64,000 bases of DNA from contig CM057151.1 in NCBI GenBank assembly GCA_029962745.1, forward strand, positions 8,371,142 through 8,435,141, given 5' to 3'. This document shows positions 13,501-28,212 of the stretch, one piece after another (the stretch's first letter is position 1; each line of letters starts with the position of its first letter). The stretch comes from Echinometra lucunter (Eukaryota; Echinodermata; Echinoidea; Camarodonta; Echinometridae). Position numbers and translations under genes: made by a program. The notes under the pieces were generated by a model. That model was not told the DNA's origin. It ran no database searches and saw nothing but the letters and a program-made list of their open reading frames with translations.

Positions 13501-16500
13501 ATAATTATGACTAATCAGGTTTAATTGAGCCGACTTCGTAAGGGGGCGGTAATTTGCTCTTTTTAAAAGCTCAGCCATATCCAGTTTTTTTTTTAAAATG
13601 CCATCAAATGTAAACATTCGTATGACGAAATAAGGAGAGTGCAATACCCTGTATCCCGTCGGCGCGCATCCCGTCGCGTTGTATGTCAATTAACTATCAC
13701 CGCATCATCGGTTAACAAAACACTTTGGCTTTCCATAAACCAGCTCCACAGAGCACATTAACTTAAGTGGGAGGCGATGATTAACTAGAGGATTCCGCTA
13801 ATAGCCCCCTCCATTTTTGATGTCATTTTTTTTTTATAGTCCATTACAGCTGAAGGACATATGATTGATGGTTATAGGCAGAAATTTTAAGCTTGATTAG
13901 GTTTTCCTACATACTGTCAATGACACTATAAGATGTGGTGGTTATGGCATAGGTGAATGGGAGCAGAAGTAGTCGCAACATCTTAATACTGCTTCCTTCT
14001 AATTTTAGAGTGAAAGATCTGCATGGGGTTTTTAAATAATTAAACAGGAGATCGAGAAGGGCGACAATTTTCATATTTAAAGAGGAAAATGAAAATTTCC
14101 TACCATTGCCACTGGAAGCTGGGTATCGTCTTTAAACATAAGCGCTGGGGGAAAGCAGGATGATAGATAATCCCTATTAAGCAGTCAAAGAAAGGTATTC
14201 TGCTTTCAGATCATAAAAAATCTAAAGGCCATAGAATCTTAATTAAGTCGATTGTCTGGTTCGCCTTTATACTTTGTCAAGGCTCACCCACCAGGCAGAT
14301 TATTTTCGTAGAGGGTGCACAGTTATATCATTTACAGCATTCTTGCGCTGAGGTTCCTGTTCGTAGAACTGACAAGGTTAACATTATTCTTGGGGAGATG
14401 ATGTTGGCTTTTCTTCCCTTATCCTTTACTTGCCTTTCCTTTTTTCCTTTTTTTTTTTTTTTTGCTTCTTTTTCGTAGAAGATCCCTTTCATCGCCGCCT
14501 TTGGCTACATCCTTGAATTTCAGCAAAATATACACATTTCGAAAACAAGTCCCTGTCAATGGAATCGAATTAGTATGGAATCTTCTTTGGTGGAAAAAAT
14601 ATTTAGTACATCGCGATACCCAAGAGTGATGCGATTTTGTTGACCCGAAAGAAATTATGAAATATCCCCAAGCGTTGTCTGATCCGAATGAAATCAGACA
14701 GAAACTCGGCCAACCCTTGTTGAGATGACGTACCTCTTACCTTTACTCCCAATCAATTTATAGAGCTTGTTCATACTAAGCGGCAATGATTATCAACTAA
14801 ATTCAGCATCACGTCATCATAGGGCTTCCAGCATCATCATTAAATTTTCTTTTCTTTTCGCTTCCAATTTGTCAAAATAGGCTTAAACACGAGTGAGGCT
14901 GGTAGTTTTTTTTTTTCTTCCTTTTTTTCTCCGTAAAACCAAATATAGGAGCAAATTGAATAGAATGGAACTGATGTCACTTTCATATTAAAAGCATCGA
15001 GCGCTTCTCTTGAATGCATTTCATCTGAGTTTGCACGGGCCGAGTTATTGTCCTTGAAAAAAAGAGCCCTTTACTCGCGTAAGTATAGTGCGATAGTGCA
15101 CTGACCTAAAATAAAGGCTTTGACAGAATGGCAATAAAATCTGTTAAATAATTTCATGTCAGGAAATTTTGAGATGTTAATATTTTTATATTAAAAGAGA
15201 AGAAATGATTCGCATATGCTATATAAAAAAAAAAAAAGAAGAGTGAACGCATTCTGTCTGTTAGGGGTGAATTTCAGAAGAGAGTGCATTTATAGTGAAT
15301 TAAGAATGAATTAAGATTAAAACTTGTGATATTCACTCTTTATTCACTCTTTTAGGGGTGACCTCAGTGATCACTCAAAATCCTTGAGTGATCACTGAGG
15401 TCACCCCTCAAAGAGTGAATATCACAATTTTTACTCTTAATTCACTCTTAATTCACTTTAAGAGCACTCCCTTCTGAAATTCACTCCTAACAGAGTGAAT
15501 GCGTTCACTCTTTTTTTAAAAGAGATTTTAAAAAGGAAAACGAGCTTCATTTCCCCCATTCCGATTGGTTAATATACGTTGGAACGATTTTACTGCACAA
15601 TATTAACAAAGCCTACGACAATACATGGGTTTTTAAAAAAGTATAATGCATATCTCGCTGAATGACGTAGCAATTAACTATATCATTTATGTGTCCAGTT
15701 CCTTATTCATCACTCTCCATCTACTATTCTTCAATAGTTCACACCTTTTTGGCTCAAACTACCGTTATGCCAGGCAAAAATAATGACATCGGCACACAAC
15801 GCTTCGTGGCAAGAGCGTAACATAGTCTTCAGGGATAGCAAAATAACGAGGAAAAGGTGGGAGATAGTTTAAATATTTAATAACTCTACAATATTAGTAT
15901 ATTGCATTAACGATACGCTTATTGTATACTCGGTATTCCGCAACAGTTGGAGCAATGATTATCAGATTATAATAATAGTGATGATGATGATATTGGTATT
16001 GATAATAATTATTATACCATAACAACAATAATAAAAATGAAGATGATAATAATAATGATGATAACAATAATACTGACGATGACATTGATAATAACACTAC
16101 CCTCCCACAAAAATGCCATCTTTATCAAAGTATAAAAGCAGAACGAGAGATATCTATAGAGTTTACCCATCATAATCGGACAAAGAAAATTAGATTTCTA
16201 AAAGACAGTTGTTATAGTCAAAACGAACTACAAGCGGTGAATTCAAACCATTCTTCACATCGCACGAAGAATTAAAGCCGCTAACATCGTCTGGAAGCAT
16301 TTCATAGAAAGGATAGTAGGAAAATTGGACAGCGCTGAGAGATAGTTCGTTCCCACTTTGAAGGGAAACAATACGAATCTTGTAGGTCTCCAGTCACAAT
16401 GAATCCATGCATTTCATCATTTCTTTCACGGTATAATTTTCCATCCATTTTCCACTTATCAAGGAAGCTTGCCTCCACATAGGAAACCGCTAAGGATTAG

Positions 16501-19500
16501 CAAGCTTATAGCCTTTGTTATGACACATCATAATTCAGCAATTTAAAACTAAGAATGAATGAATAATTAAAAGGAAAATTCAAACGGTTGGTTGTCTTCG
16601 GTTCCACAACTAAATGGTCTGGAACGCCACATTCGAAATTCTAGAAGACATGAAAATGACATTGGGTTTTTTTCATAACCAGACTCAAGCAAGACGGTAA
16701 TTGATGAGATTTGGGGTTAAGGAAGTATTCCATCGCAGTTACGTTCAAGATGAATGATTAACAAGTCTTAGAGTATCACGTTTTTACTTGATACCGGAAT
16801 AAATTTTTCATATTTTTCATATTTGTTTACACATGATTTGTTCAATAAAAAGATTGCTCCCTAGGCATCAATGATGACCAGTTCTTGCAGCGTGACTTAC
16901 CATGCTAGAAATTCATGTACACTTTCATTATTTTTCATACCTGAGCTCATCCAAAATGTCTAAGCTCTGAGGTAGGATCGATGTAAGGGTTTCAGTACTA
17001 TTATGTCATGCTTTCGTTAGCTGAAATTTTCTTTCAGAGCTTAGATTATTCCAACATCAATTTGCTTGGGTACTTTTTTTCATATGATTTCCAGAGAAAT
17101 AGAGTTGAATTAAATAGAAATAGTATAATAAAAATCAATTATTTAAATATGATAGAAAATAAGGAATGATTTTGATTTGCGTAAAAATGAAATGGAAGAA
17201 CCTAAACCAGAGAGGAGGCGCGATAGCTCCGTTGGTAGACCTCTCTCATCATCCTATGTCTCGGGTTAGACACCAAGTCGATGCACTAGTGCCCTTTGGA
17301 AGGTATTAATTCTCATAACCAGTTCCCTCGCAGAGGACTTAAAGCAGTCAGTCCTCTGGTCGCTTACTGACAAGCATAAATTATATGCTTTCTTAAAACA
17401 TGTCAAACAAACAACGATAACCATTAAGCCTACGGTTGCCCTGTAAAGTCTCGAATTGAACTATAATGATTGACACCGGAGAGCCTATGATAACAAAAAA
17501 CACTGACAAATGAGAGAGGAATGATAATAGAGCAACATTTTAATAGAACATGACTTGTCCACATCTTCATCAGATGAATCAGGCTGATTTCAATTCGTGG
17601 CGTACACATAATGCGGGTCAAAAGTTATCAAAATACGCAATAACTGGGTAAAATATCGCTTGAAAACAAGAAGATCAAGTTGCTTATTTTGCCCTCGAAT
17701 GTTGTCTAATGATGTACGGAGTGCAAAATCTCAACAACAACAACAAAAATATTGTGCTTTCTTGAATAACATGGATAACTCTATCACGAAATACATCTGC
17801 CATTTAATTTCGTATTGTTCTTGGATTTGTGTTGCTCAATTAATGAATCATTTCGATCTGCTCTATTTTGATACAGATTCATGAATATTTCTACCTCCGA
17901 TTTAGCGCTTGACATAAAGTTTTGGTTGTAAAGCAATTCTTTGAAATAATTATGTTTAAGTGGAAGCACAGACGTTGAGATTTAATTTCCTTTGTCAAAA
18001 CAGATGGAGTTTGCCATGTTGCAAGGGGAATATCTCCTTTGAGGCTTGTATAAATACATTCACTTTTTTCTGTGTTACAACAATATCTTATTCCAGATAT
18101 CTAACTCAGTTCAATTTCCAACATACAGCTTAATCAATCTCAACCTAGCTCTGATTTCCAAGGGTTCTAAAAGCATCACTCAAGCTTGTTGAACAAGACC
18201 ACAAAGATTTCATTTTCTCATCGTCCTTCGCTCGAATAGGGAGTCTTTTATTCGAGAAGTTAATTTCATTTTCACAGGCACGCATTCGAAGAGCTGTTTT
18301 CCTGCGCGGGGTGGCGTGTGCTGATGCATGTGAATGGATGTTACTGTAACTATCATGCATCTAGGGATTTTAAAGAGCAGTTATTTCCTACAAAGGAAAA
18401 GGTTAGCCAAGCTGGTCAAAAAGTGTCAATGAATTTTGATGAAAGAAATATATTTTTGTGCTAATGTTTCGGTGAATTACATTTTTTTCCATTTTCTGGT
18501 CCACATCACATTTCTGCACCTATTTCCAAAGAGCTAGGGAAAATCATTTCCCTCAAAATACTTACTCTTATCGTTATCTCGAATTTTGATAAAGTATTTT
18601 TTACCTTGATTTAATCCTGGTAGTTATTGACATGCAGTATATTTGTTCGTACTAGCAAAATGTAAGCGAAATTTTATGAAAACTTACTTCAGTGACAAAA
18701 CTTAAAAAAAAAAATCATTGGTCATTCTCACATATCTGTTCATTTCCCTAAATTTTCACCACCATTACTCTTATCATACATTATAAAAATAGAGTCAGAT
18801 ATTATTGTTATACATAATTACGTACTTGCAGTGTAAATAATGTTATTCTTTTGTTTGAGGGGGGGGGGTGTTGTGAGTATTTTCAATTTAGTCGTTGTCA
18901 GACCTCGAGACCTTTAATGAAAGGTAGATGCTGACATTGTGTATAACATTGTCCTTTTGGGAGGTCTGGATTGAGCCCAGGGGCTAATAATGTACCTAGG
19001 GAGCACGTATAGCTCTCATTACGATGCAAAGCACCTGGGATCGGCTTATCATTGTGACGTCATCAAGTCTGTGCCTCGACTTCCGAGTTTGATAGACTGG
19101 CGAGAGGGTGTTGGCAGGATTCTGTGTATGAATTTATCCATCCTTACTTGCTGGGACGATAACATACAGCGATGTTAAAGCTGTTATAAGGACAGGAATT
19201 TTAGGAGTCATATATAATTTTTCACAATTCAGTTTCAACTTTCGTGATATAATATGTACTGGCAGACAGTTTATTTTCTTTTAATCAAACATCATCTTCA
19301 CTCCAATTGGCATTGGTTTTTTATAAGTGACTGACAACCAGGTAACAAATAAAAGAAATATAGCTATAAAGATATGTCATTCGTGAGGATTATGAAATTA
19401 TTCTCGTTGACTCCATCCCTGCACCTCACCGCCCCCTCGCGCCCCTCCTCATTTAGCATCATAATTTTTTTTTTGCTACTGTCTGTTGTCATTACGGTGA

Positions 19501-22500
19501 AATAACTCTCTTTTATCTAGATTCACTGCATCATAGAGATGATATGAGGGTAGACCTGGATTGTAAAACTTGATGATAGTAAAGATCAAGTTACACAAAT
19601 CTACCTGACTTTTAAATCCGAATTTATGAAAAGGCAATCAGGTATGCTCTGTAATTAAATCCTGTAAGACAAATATCAAACTTTAATCACCTGCGAAGCA
19701 AATTGCATTCGTACTAAAGTTGCAGGTGGCAAATCCTTAGGAAAATTTGTAGGCGGAGGTGGAAATTCAAGAAGCGGTGTAACCACCATTGGTCCTACAT
19801 CATCGCCTTGGGGTATACCTGGCTCTTAGAAATTGTCAGGGTTGATTTATCTGCAAATTGCCTTGAGACGTCTCGCCTCTCCCGAAACCACGGTCTCATC
19901 TCATCACCAAATCATTTTAAGTGTTTCCATGGCAACGAGCTTGCGTCATCTGAAAAAAGTGGCTTTTCTTTTAACATATAACATAGATCTTCTTATTTCA
20001 TGACGAACAATACTGTAACTCCAAAAGTATATGTAATATTAACATATTAGCGATGTCTAAAGGCCCTTTAAAAAAAAAATCGAAATCTATGATTTCCTTC
20101 CGACAGGAGATGAACACAGTTGAACCTTTTGTTTCCAAGTATACTGAGCTGCTGTCCATCGAGGCATTCTCATAAAGAAAATAAGGGAACCCCCCGAAAA
20201 ATACATGAAACTCGAGATTTGCGTTAAGAAGACACCTATATAACATGCCTAAGAGAAAATAGGTAGATACGGAATACGTAAAAACAGAAAAGAAAAGAAA
20301 AGAAAGAAAGACGGAGAAGAGAAAACAGAAAAGAAAGGAGAAAGGAAAAGAGGACAAACTGAGAATTCGCGAAGAGAGAAAAGAAGAAAAAGAACAGAAA
20401 GAGAAAGATGTGGTAAAAAAGAGTAAATTGAACAGGGGAAAGAGGGAGAAAGATAGAGAAGGAAAGCTACAGGAGAAGAGAAAGTTACAAGCTACGGTCG
20501 CAGGATATTTCCAGCGCAAAGACAGAAAATTTTAGCGGCGGTAAATTTGAACGATAAGTAATTAAAACAATGCCAAGGAATACCAAAACGGGCAACCTGC
20601 TGGTAGGCAACCCATACCACAATTCACAGCATTTTCTTTCATGACGACATTTTCATTGCAATTTTAAAGCAGAAGTGACTAAAACATAGTGTAACCAATG
20701 ACAAATGCAAGGCATATTCATGACCTCTGATGAAAGAGAGGTGGAGGTCGTTTAACGTCGAGAAATCTTAAAATGGTATAGAGATACATGGCCTAAAGAT
20801 AAGGCAAGAAAAGGCAATATATGATATCTGTAATTATAAGAATAAAACAACACCATGCACATACTTATGAAAATATAACTCTGCGAGATCACGTTATGGA
20901 TACAATACTTTCAGAATATGGAATGGAAGGAAAACAAAAAGATACTCCCTATGGACACATGTTAAGTAGAACTCATGTTGAATAAAATGAGGTGCTTCTT
21001 TAATATGAAGCGTGGGGGCAAGATACAAACGGGTTTCTTGGGAAAGACGATCTGTGAGCCCTAAAGTTACAAATTCCCCGTTCTATACTCATCTAATATG
21101 TTCCTCTTCCTATTAGAAGGTCATCTGCTACCTGAGGTTTTTACCTCCTCTGCGAGTGTTGCTAGTCCGGAAACGAGCAAACATCATCCCGAAAACAAGA
21201 GGAAGACTCTCCCTTTTTTCACGTGGTAAATCCGGTGCAGATTCCTACTCGCATTGACGTGAAAGTGTGGAGTAGTCCCTTGTGGGGAAATATATGTAGG
21301 CTTAAGGAAATACATCCCACTGATTACCTGACGTGATAGCTGTTTCATTGCAAAGTACATGCATTCCAGTGTGCATCCTTTCACTGCTTATCCACGCATC
21401 TCCTCCCGTCGACTTATACAAAATGGGATAGAGAACGTTAATATGTAGGGGTGGCGTGGTCTAGTGGATACGTCACCGGACTGTGAATCACAGTTTGCGG
21501 TTCGAGTCCCTACACGGCACTAGTGTCTTATGGTACTCTCCACCCAGGTGTAGTAAAGGAGTACCACGTAGGAATGAATTTCTTGAATTGCTTGAGCGTT
21601 GATTTGTAATGGCAGCTTGGCCAAAGCCGAGATAATACTGAGCACCTGGAATGGCTAGTCGGTGCTATACATGAGCGCTATATGAATCTCCCATTATTAT
21701 TACCACCATTTTGCAAAAAAATCTTCGTGGTTTTGACTGTTAGTTAAAGTAAAGTGTGATTTTTCTTTTGCTTGTAAATGCAGTTTTGCAGATGAAAGCA
21801 TTTTTTCAAGCTTATATCCGCATCTGTCAAATCTGTATTTCGGTGGCATTAACCATGAATTTGCAATGCTACGATTTAGCGCCATTCTTTCAGAATGATT
21901 TTGTTGTAAAACAAACAAAAAACAACAACAACAAAAAACAACTCTGTCAAATCATGAATATTTGTAGGAGGTATTTGAATTCATTGCTTCACACAATCCA
22001 CTATTTAATCAAATATACACGAGTTATTACACTTAGAATCCTGTTGATTGTACTTTTGCCGTGATCTGGTAATTGAGGTATTTTTCTTCAACAGAATGGT
22101 TTAAGTATCAGCTCATTATAGTGATCTAAGAAATTCAAAGATTCATAAACCAAACCAGTCTTTAAAGTAGGGCGTTAAGCTTCTTCAAATCCAACTAATT
22201 GGCCTCACAATTAGTGAGAAATTATCGTTGCTGATCAAGTTCTGTAATGCAATCGGCATATTTCTTTCTCTCATATCAGACTAGGGCGTTGATATACTTT
22301 GGGGGGAGTGCACTTGAACCCGATTATATTCAAAAATTGACAACAAATGGGTCATGAAATTATTTCAAGAATTCAAGAATACAAGCGAAAAGAAGAGAAA
22401 TGGAGAAGGAGGGTTCTTCGAATAAAAGAAAAACGAACATGAGTTATGGAACTGCAAACCCAAACTATGACGATGTGACCCCATCCCACTGGCGACTCTG

Positions 22501-25500
22501 TTGCGTGAAGATGCTGTTAACTGTTGAAATTGTAGGCTACCTCGAGAGAGTTAAAAGTGAAGATTAGACTTAACTGACAGAAATGAGATTTAGCTTCATA
22601 AATCATATCAGCACCCCTGAGAGTTATATTGAGAGAGTATTCGTCACTCATGAAGCCAAGATGCCCTCTGCTAGTCTGATAGGTGTCACAAGTCCGCAGG
22701 TAATTTAAGTAATGGTCGACCTAGCTGTCACAGCGGACCTACCACTCAAGAAATACATGTCCTTTTGATCACCCGCCTCGGAGCAGGTGACATTTAACAG
22801 AGAAACATGAACGGCTATCCTCACTTTCGCTCTTTGACTGAAAGGCGCACTCATTCCCTCCACAGAGAGTGTTTCGCCGTCCGCGCAATTATGATACAGG
22901 TGTATCATAGCGTAGTGGTCAGCTGAGAGTAAAATTGTCGTCAATGATTTCATGGAAGTAATAACGGACGCCATGGGAACGTCATGGGGAAAAGCTTCAA
23001 AGTATTGCTTCGGGGATAAACTTTGCTGATGTCACTTACTGAAAAGTAATGCCAACAAAACATTGCCTCAGGGATAGTCTTTGTTCAACTAGTCAATATA
23101 ATCATGGAACGTGCATTGCATTATTGCATCGAGTATCAAATTCTCCATAATGAATGAGTGATATATTTCAGCACATACATATTTCATTGTTAGAAAGCAG
23201 GCCATATTTTTTATGCTGAGTTAGGCAAAATTCATCCCCTAAAATCATGTCATCAAATGTGGAATAACACAATATGGAAAAAAAAACTGTACAGCTCATA
23301 ATAGATGATGTCTAGATCTGAATTGTTTTATCACGAGCACTAATCTAAAACTATTTCAGAGAAGGTCAAATTTTGCAAAAGGAAAGTACCAACATGCCAA
23401 AGTTACGTCTTTATTCAAAGAAGTTTTCAAAACTTCAAAAGTCTAATAACTTTCTTGCTCTCGGTGATTTACAGGAGCAGTACCACAAGGTGATCGAGAC
23501 GATACTCAGGAATCACCAACATCGATACCCGAAGTTCTCGGATCAAGTGAAAATGAAGCACAGCAAGGGAACGGCGATGACATCAACATCGAACGTCCGT
23601 ACGATTACGACGATAATGACGAGGACGATGGAAACGTCGCGGAGGAAAGTGAATCGTCGGATTACTCCACTGACGACGTCGAGTCTGTCGTGGGTGACCA
23701 CAGCTTGTATGAAAGTGTGGTGTACAACGATGAGGCTATTGATGATGGAGATGGGGACGGCGGCAACGATTTGTCTGTGTCACAAGACACTGAAAGCGAG
23801 GGTAGGTTACAGACATAATTGTTTTATGGTGAAGTTTATAAACAACGCCACTTTTCATCTCAGGAGACTGGAAATTTGTACAGTTGCCATTTGATAGTCA
23901 TATCTTGTGCACCCTTTATACATTCTAAACTCATTGCCTAACTGAGTGTTTTTAAAACCATAGCAAAAATAAAGGGGGAAATACAATTAAGACTCGAGTC
24001 ATGAATAATTCCTATTTTACACATGTTACACATGCACGAACACTCAGAGACGGCAAGTTAATTAGTTCAGTTTTGTTTGATTGCATGAGAAATGATGCTA
24101 GCTAGATTCTAGCTGGATGGATTAGCGTTTGACTAGCATGTACATGTAATCTTACGAGTACTCCGAAACGCATGCCTTTTTGTATCATTTCAGAAAATGG
24201 CAACAAAGGGAGTGGCGTAGATGATACCGAGGAGGACGATGATGAAGATGACAATGACGTCGATAGAGAGGACATCACTGAACAGGAGACTGGAACCAAC
24301 GATGCTGAGGAGGAGGAGACATCTAAAGACGACAACGTGTCAGAAAAGCACGACAAAACGAAAACCCCTATTAGCGATGATCAAATAGCTCGCTTAACAG
24401 CCGAGGTGAGAGCTAAGAGGAAAAACCCCATAAACTATTTCCTCCATAATCTGTAATCATTCGAACAAAAATTTTCGCAATCATTATTATCCTCCTTAAT
24501 ATCATGTCATATTCATTCGATAGCGAAGAGCAGGTTTAGTCACTGAGGGGCACAGGCATCGTGGGGAGGGGGGGGGGGGGCTTATCTTAATGAATGAAAT
24601 CTGAATTAACTTTTGATTATTTTCAGATAGATTGCGGAAGGAATCCTATCATGTCCGTTCACTCTCTCCTTTCCTTTACTTTTATTCTGTCAATATTTTC
24701 CTTTCTTCCCTTTTCGCCATTCGATAGAGGGATATGCCTCGTGCCCCCTGTAGTTATGCCACTGTCACCCGTTGAAGACTTCCTAAGAATAAGAATGTCA
24801 GGCGGCATAAGATTCTATATCTCAGTGTACGAAATCGATTTGCTTTCCGCCTAGAGATAATTGTCACATTTCGTGTTCAAGATTCAAGTTTTGAGCAAGG
24901 GCATTTGCGATTCCCTTAATTTGAAAACTGCCTCCGGTAAAAGGAATGACGAAAAAAGGAGATATCACCAAGCTTCATGGAATTTTTCAAACATCTTCTT
25001 GCGATTTCATATATATTCATAGTTCATACATTTTCAACAACTTGTGCACTTTGTTCCGGACTCATCAAAATCTTTCGTTAAGACTTATCAATTCATGACT
25101 CTGCCACCTCCTTCGAGCAGCGCTGGTTGACGTTTCATGAGAAATCATTCATGGACAAGTTAATATCCCTGAGACGAACGTAGTAAATCAAGAAGTTGAG
25201 GTCTCTTGAACTATATGGATAATTTTTCTATTTTTCCTTTACAGTTCCTTTCCTTTCCTTTCATTTTATTTTCACTGCCATCTTAAAAACGTACAAAAAT
25301 ACAGTATACATAATGGTACACACATTCCTTATACACCCTTTACATAATAGAAATGAAAAAAGGACAACTTTAGAAAAAACATAAAAGCTTTGTGGATATA
25401 GTTCCTTAATCTTAATATAAATATACATTACAATTCAGGCACGTGAAATTTCAAACCCCCTTCCTTTCCCTTAAAAAGGTACAAATAATCACACACACAC

Positions 25501-28177
25501 ACACACACCCGCGCACACAAGTCTACATCACTCTACTCCCGAGGACAACTATTGTCTCCTGTCCTCGCAAGGCTGACGGAATAAATCTCAAATCCTTTGA
25601 CAACCGAGGACTACTGTTCTCAGGAATTTTCTTTATTCACTGTCCTCGCTTGCAAAGCTATACAAACCCACACAACCCTCACCCACACACACGCTCACAC
25701 GCCCCTCACCCGCACCTCAACACACATCAAAGGACTGCATAGGCCTATGTATACTACATGGAGGGTATATGGTTTCTCGTATTGATTTTCTGCTCATTTT
25801 TATAATCTAATGGATTGGAAGCAGGGATTCGTCGCTCATCATTTCATCCTAATTATTTATGTTTCATTAGGATAATGATATTGATTTGTTTGTTTTTACT
25901 TTCTACAGACTTACATGAAGATGAAGATTCAGTGTCTTGCACGGGTCGTTAAGTTCCCATTTTCCATGCCCAAGTGTGCAACAAATGTAAGTAAATTGTG
26001 AAACGGAATTTTCTCTCTTTAAAAAAAAAATGATGAAATGTATAATCATAGAATTTCATGCCCTAAAGACACAATATCCTCGCTTTACAGGACAGAGTCC
26101 CCCTTAGTCATGGTGTCGTTAAATCGCTTTTCCTTGTGTAAACGTCTCATGTCCCCTATCATACCGGTGCCCCATAGAATCTAGAACCACTCTTTACCAC
26201 TGTCCAGACTCCCCCCCCCCTCTCTATATTACTGTTTACATCACTTGTAAATTATACTTACGTTATTCTTCTCTAAAATTATAGTCTCCTTGCTTTTTAA
26301 ACTTTAGTTTAGAAAAAAACAAAAGACAGACAAACTGAAGATTTTCACTTTAACTATCAGAGTACACTACAAGACAGATGTCTGAAGAATCATTTTTGCA
26401 AGTCGAAAAGTGTCAGTAGGTCATTTTTTTTAATGCCATCCTCCGATTTATACCAACATCTTTTCAGCAGATAGTAATGCCTTAGAGTGAATGAAAAAAA
26501 AAGTTTTTGAAAATATATTTAAAAAAAAAAACATTCCTCAAAGATCAATCATTTAAAATCAATTATTGATTTATTCTTTTATTTTTCTACTTGCTTATTT
26601 TTCTAGTTATTCCCTGATAAGAAATCGCAGTCGGTGTTAGCTGAACTCAGGACTGAACTCCAGCGAGCAGAAAGTACATTCATTAACAAAGAAGCAGAGC
26701 GTATGAATGAAGAAGAAATGAGGACAGAGATGGAATTGATCGAGCAGGTCCTCGATAAAGATTTGACTGAAGCGAGTGAGAAGGACGACGACGATGATGA
26801 CGATGATGATGATGATGACGACTTCTCAGGTTGGTGATATTCAGAATCATTCTGTTAATATCATCATTTGATGGTTCTCGTAAATACAAATATTTAGCAC
26901 CAATCACATAACAATTTCCAAAGGTAATGCATAAACCAGAAAATATGACATTTATATTTGGATTTGGTGGAGTGGTTAAACAGTTATATAATCGACTTCC
27001 TCGAAATCAAAATAGATGAAAAATAGGAAATAATGCTTGATGAGCTTACACATAGGATAGGACCAAACGGCCAATTAAAGCATTTGGGCTTTAAAAGTAA
27101 ACGACGACAAAAGTGCCGATAATGTCGGACCATTTGACTAATCTTTCAGGTGAGTTTTTAATCTTGCTCGATTCGTTGACACATTAATTTGTAATCTTGT
27201 AATCTGATTTGATTATTTCCGTGTGCAATGTCAACTTCACTCACAAATAGTCTTATGTGTAATAATCACGGAAAAAATAATCAGTAAAAAAATAAATATG
27301 TGAAACACAAATCATGAATGAATTTTACAATGGAACTGGATATTGTCAATGAACAGACTGTCTCCATCGAGATCATACTAAACATATTACATAGATCGTA
27401 CATGAAATTATCATTCAAAGGTCTCTCGTTGAATTTTTAAAGTAATAACTGCGCAATATCAGACGAGGTGATATCGTCGGCAAATGTGAACTCTTAATTC
27501 TGCTCACTTCGTTGGCACATTAATTTGGAATGATCCGAATTGACTGGTGCATGCACCTGATTATTTGCAATGTATTTATAATCCTTTCTCGTCTCGGTTT
27601 TTTTTTTCAGTGCTGTATGAAACAAAATTATTATGCCCATGGATATTTAAAACAGGCCGAGCATTCTTTTCGAAGCAGGCTTCATGCAATGTAATAATTT
27701 GATCGCTCTTTCATAAATGGCGTAACTTATGCACGAGTAAAATGAGCTCAGATGTGATTGATGGAGTCTATGGAACCAGTCGTTGTTAGGGTTCGTTGCC
27801 ATGGTGCTAGGCTGTGAATGTTGACTGATGAAATCTAATGGTAATGTGTTGGATGTGCAAAGACAAGTTACGCCATCATGACGATAGGAAAATTGGCCTG
27901 ATGACTTCGTGTTCCGAATTCAGTCGGCTCTTACACTCTAATTCCCTCCCTGCTTTCTATCATTTAGATGCAAAATAACAACGAACAAGATTCAGTATAC
28001 GGTAGATAATTCACATGGTCGATAACCTTTCCCCAGAAAGCTTTAACTCATTATTTTGATTAGGTATATACTGCATGTTCGGAACTACAGCATTTCAGAA
28101 GTGCACGCGTTACAATTAAAATAGGATATGTGGAAACAGATCATACGCTTAACGCCCATATATATATGCGTGTGTGG

Positions 28178-28212
<35 letters not shown>

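Larger units (their letters stand above)
4595..23474 (+). other. gene 1 intron 1 (18.9 kb, repeat-rich)
   Basis: Joins GTAAGT at 4595 to an acceptor preceded by a branchpoint-like CTAATAAC and a T-rich stretch ending in ACAG at 23474. Between the elements listed separately (foldbacks, SINE-like repeats, LINE fragment, microsatellites, one small open frame) no further in-frame exon was found. A short one could be missed. Stretches 11190-15230, 15520-17210, 17400-21440 and 21710-22700 show only AT-rich DNA and short simple repeats such as the GATGATAAT-type tract at 15960-16095. Confidence 0.6.

Noticed and set aside
19998..20519. 173-codon minus-strand frame rich in Phe and Ser
   Set aside because: It arises from an A/G-rich low-complexity stretch (20280-20480). 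There is no splice context and no domain.
26830..26837. Gene 1 ending at the TGA directly after exon 5 (…FSGW stop)
   Set aside because: TCAG|GTTGGT is a usable donor and an exon at 29426 continues in the matching phase. Kept only as an alternative.
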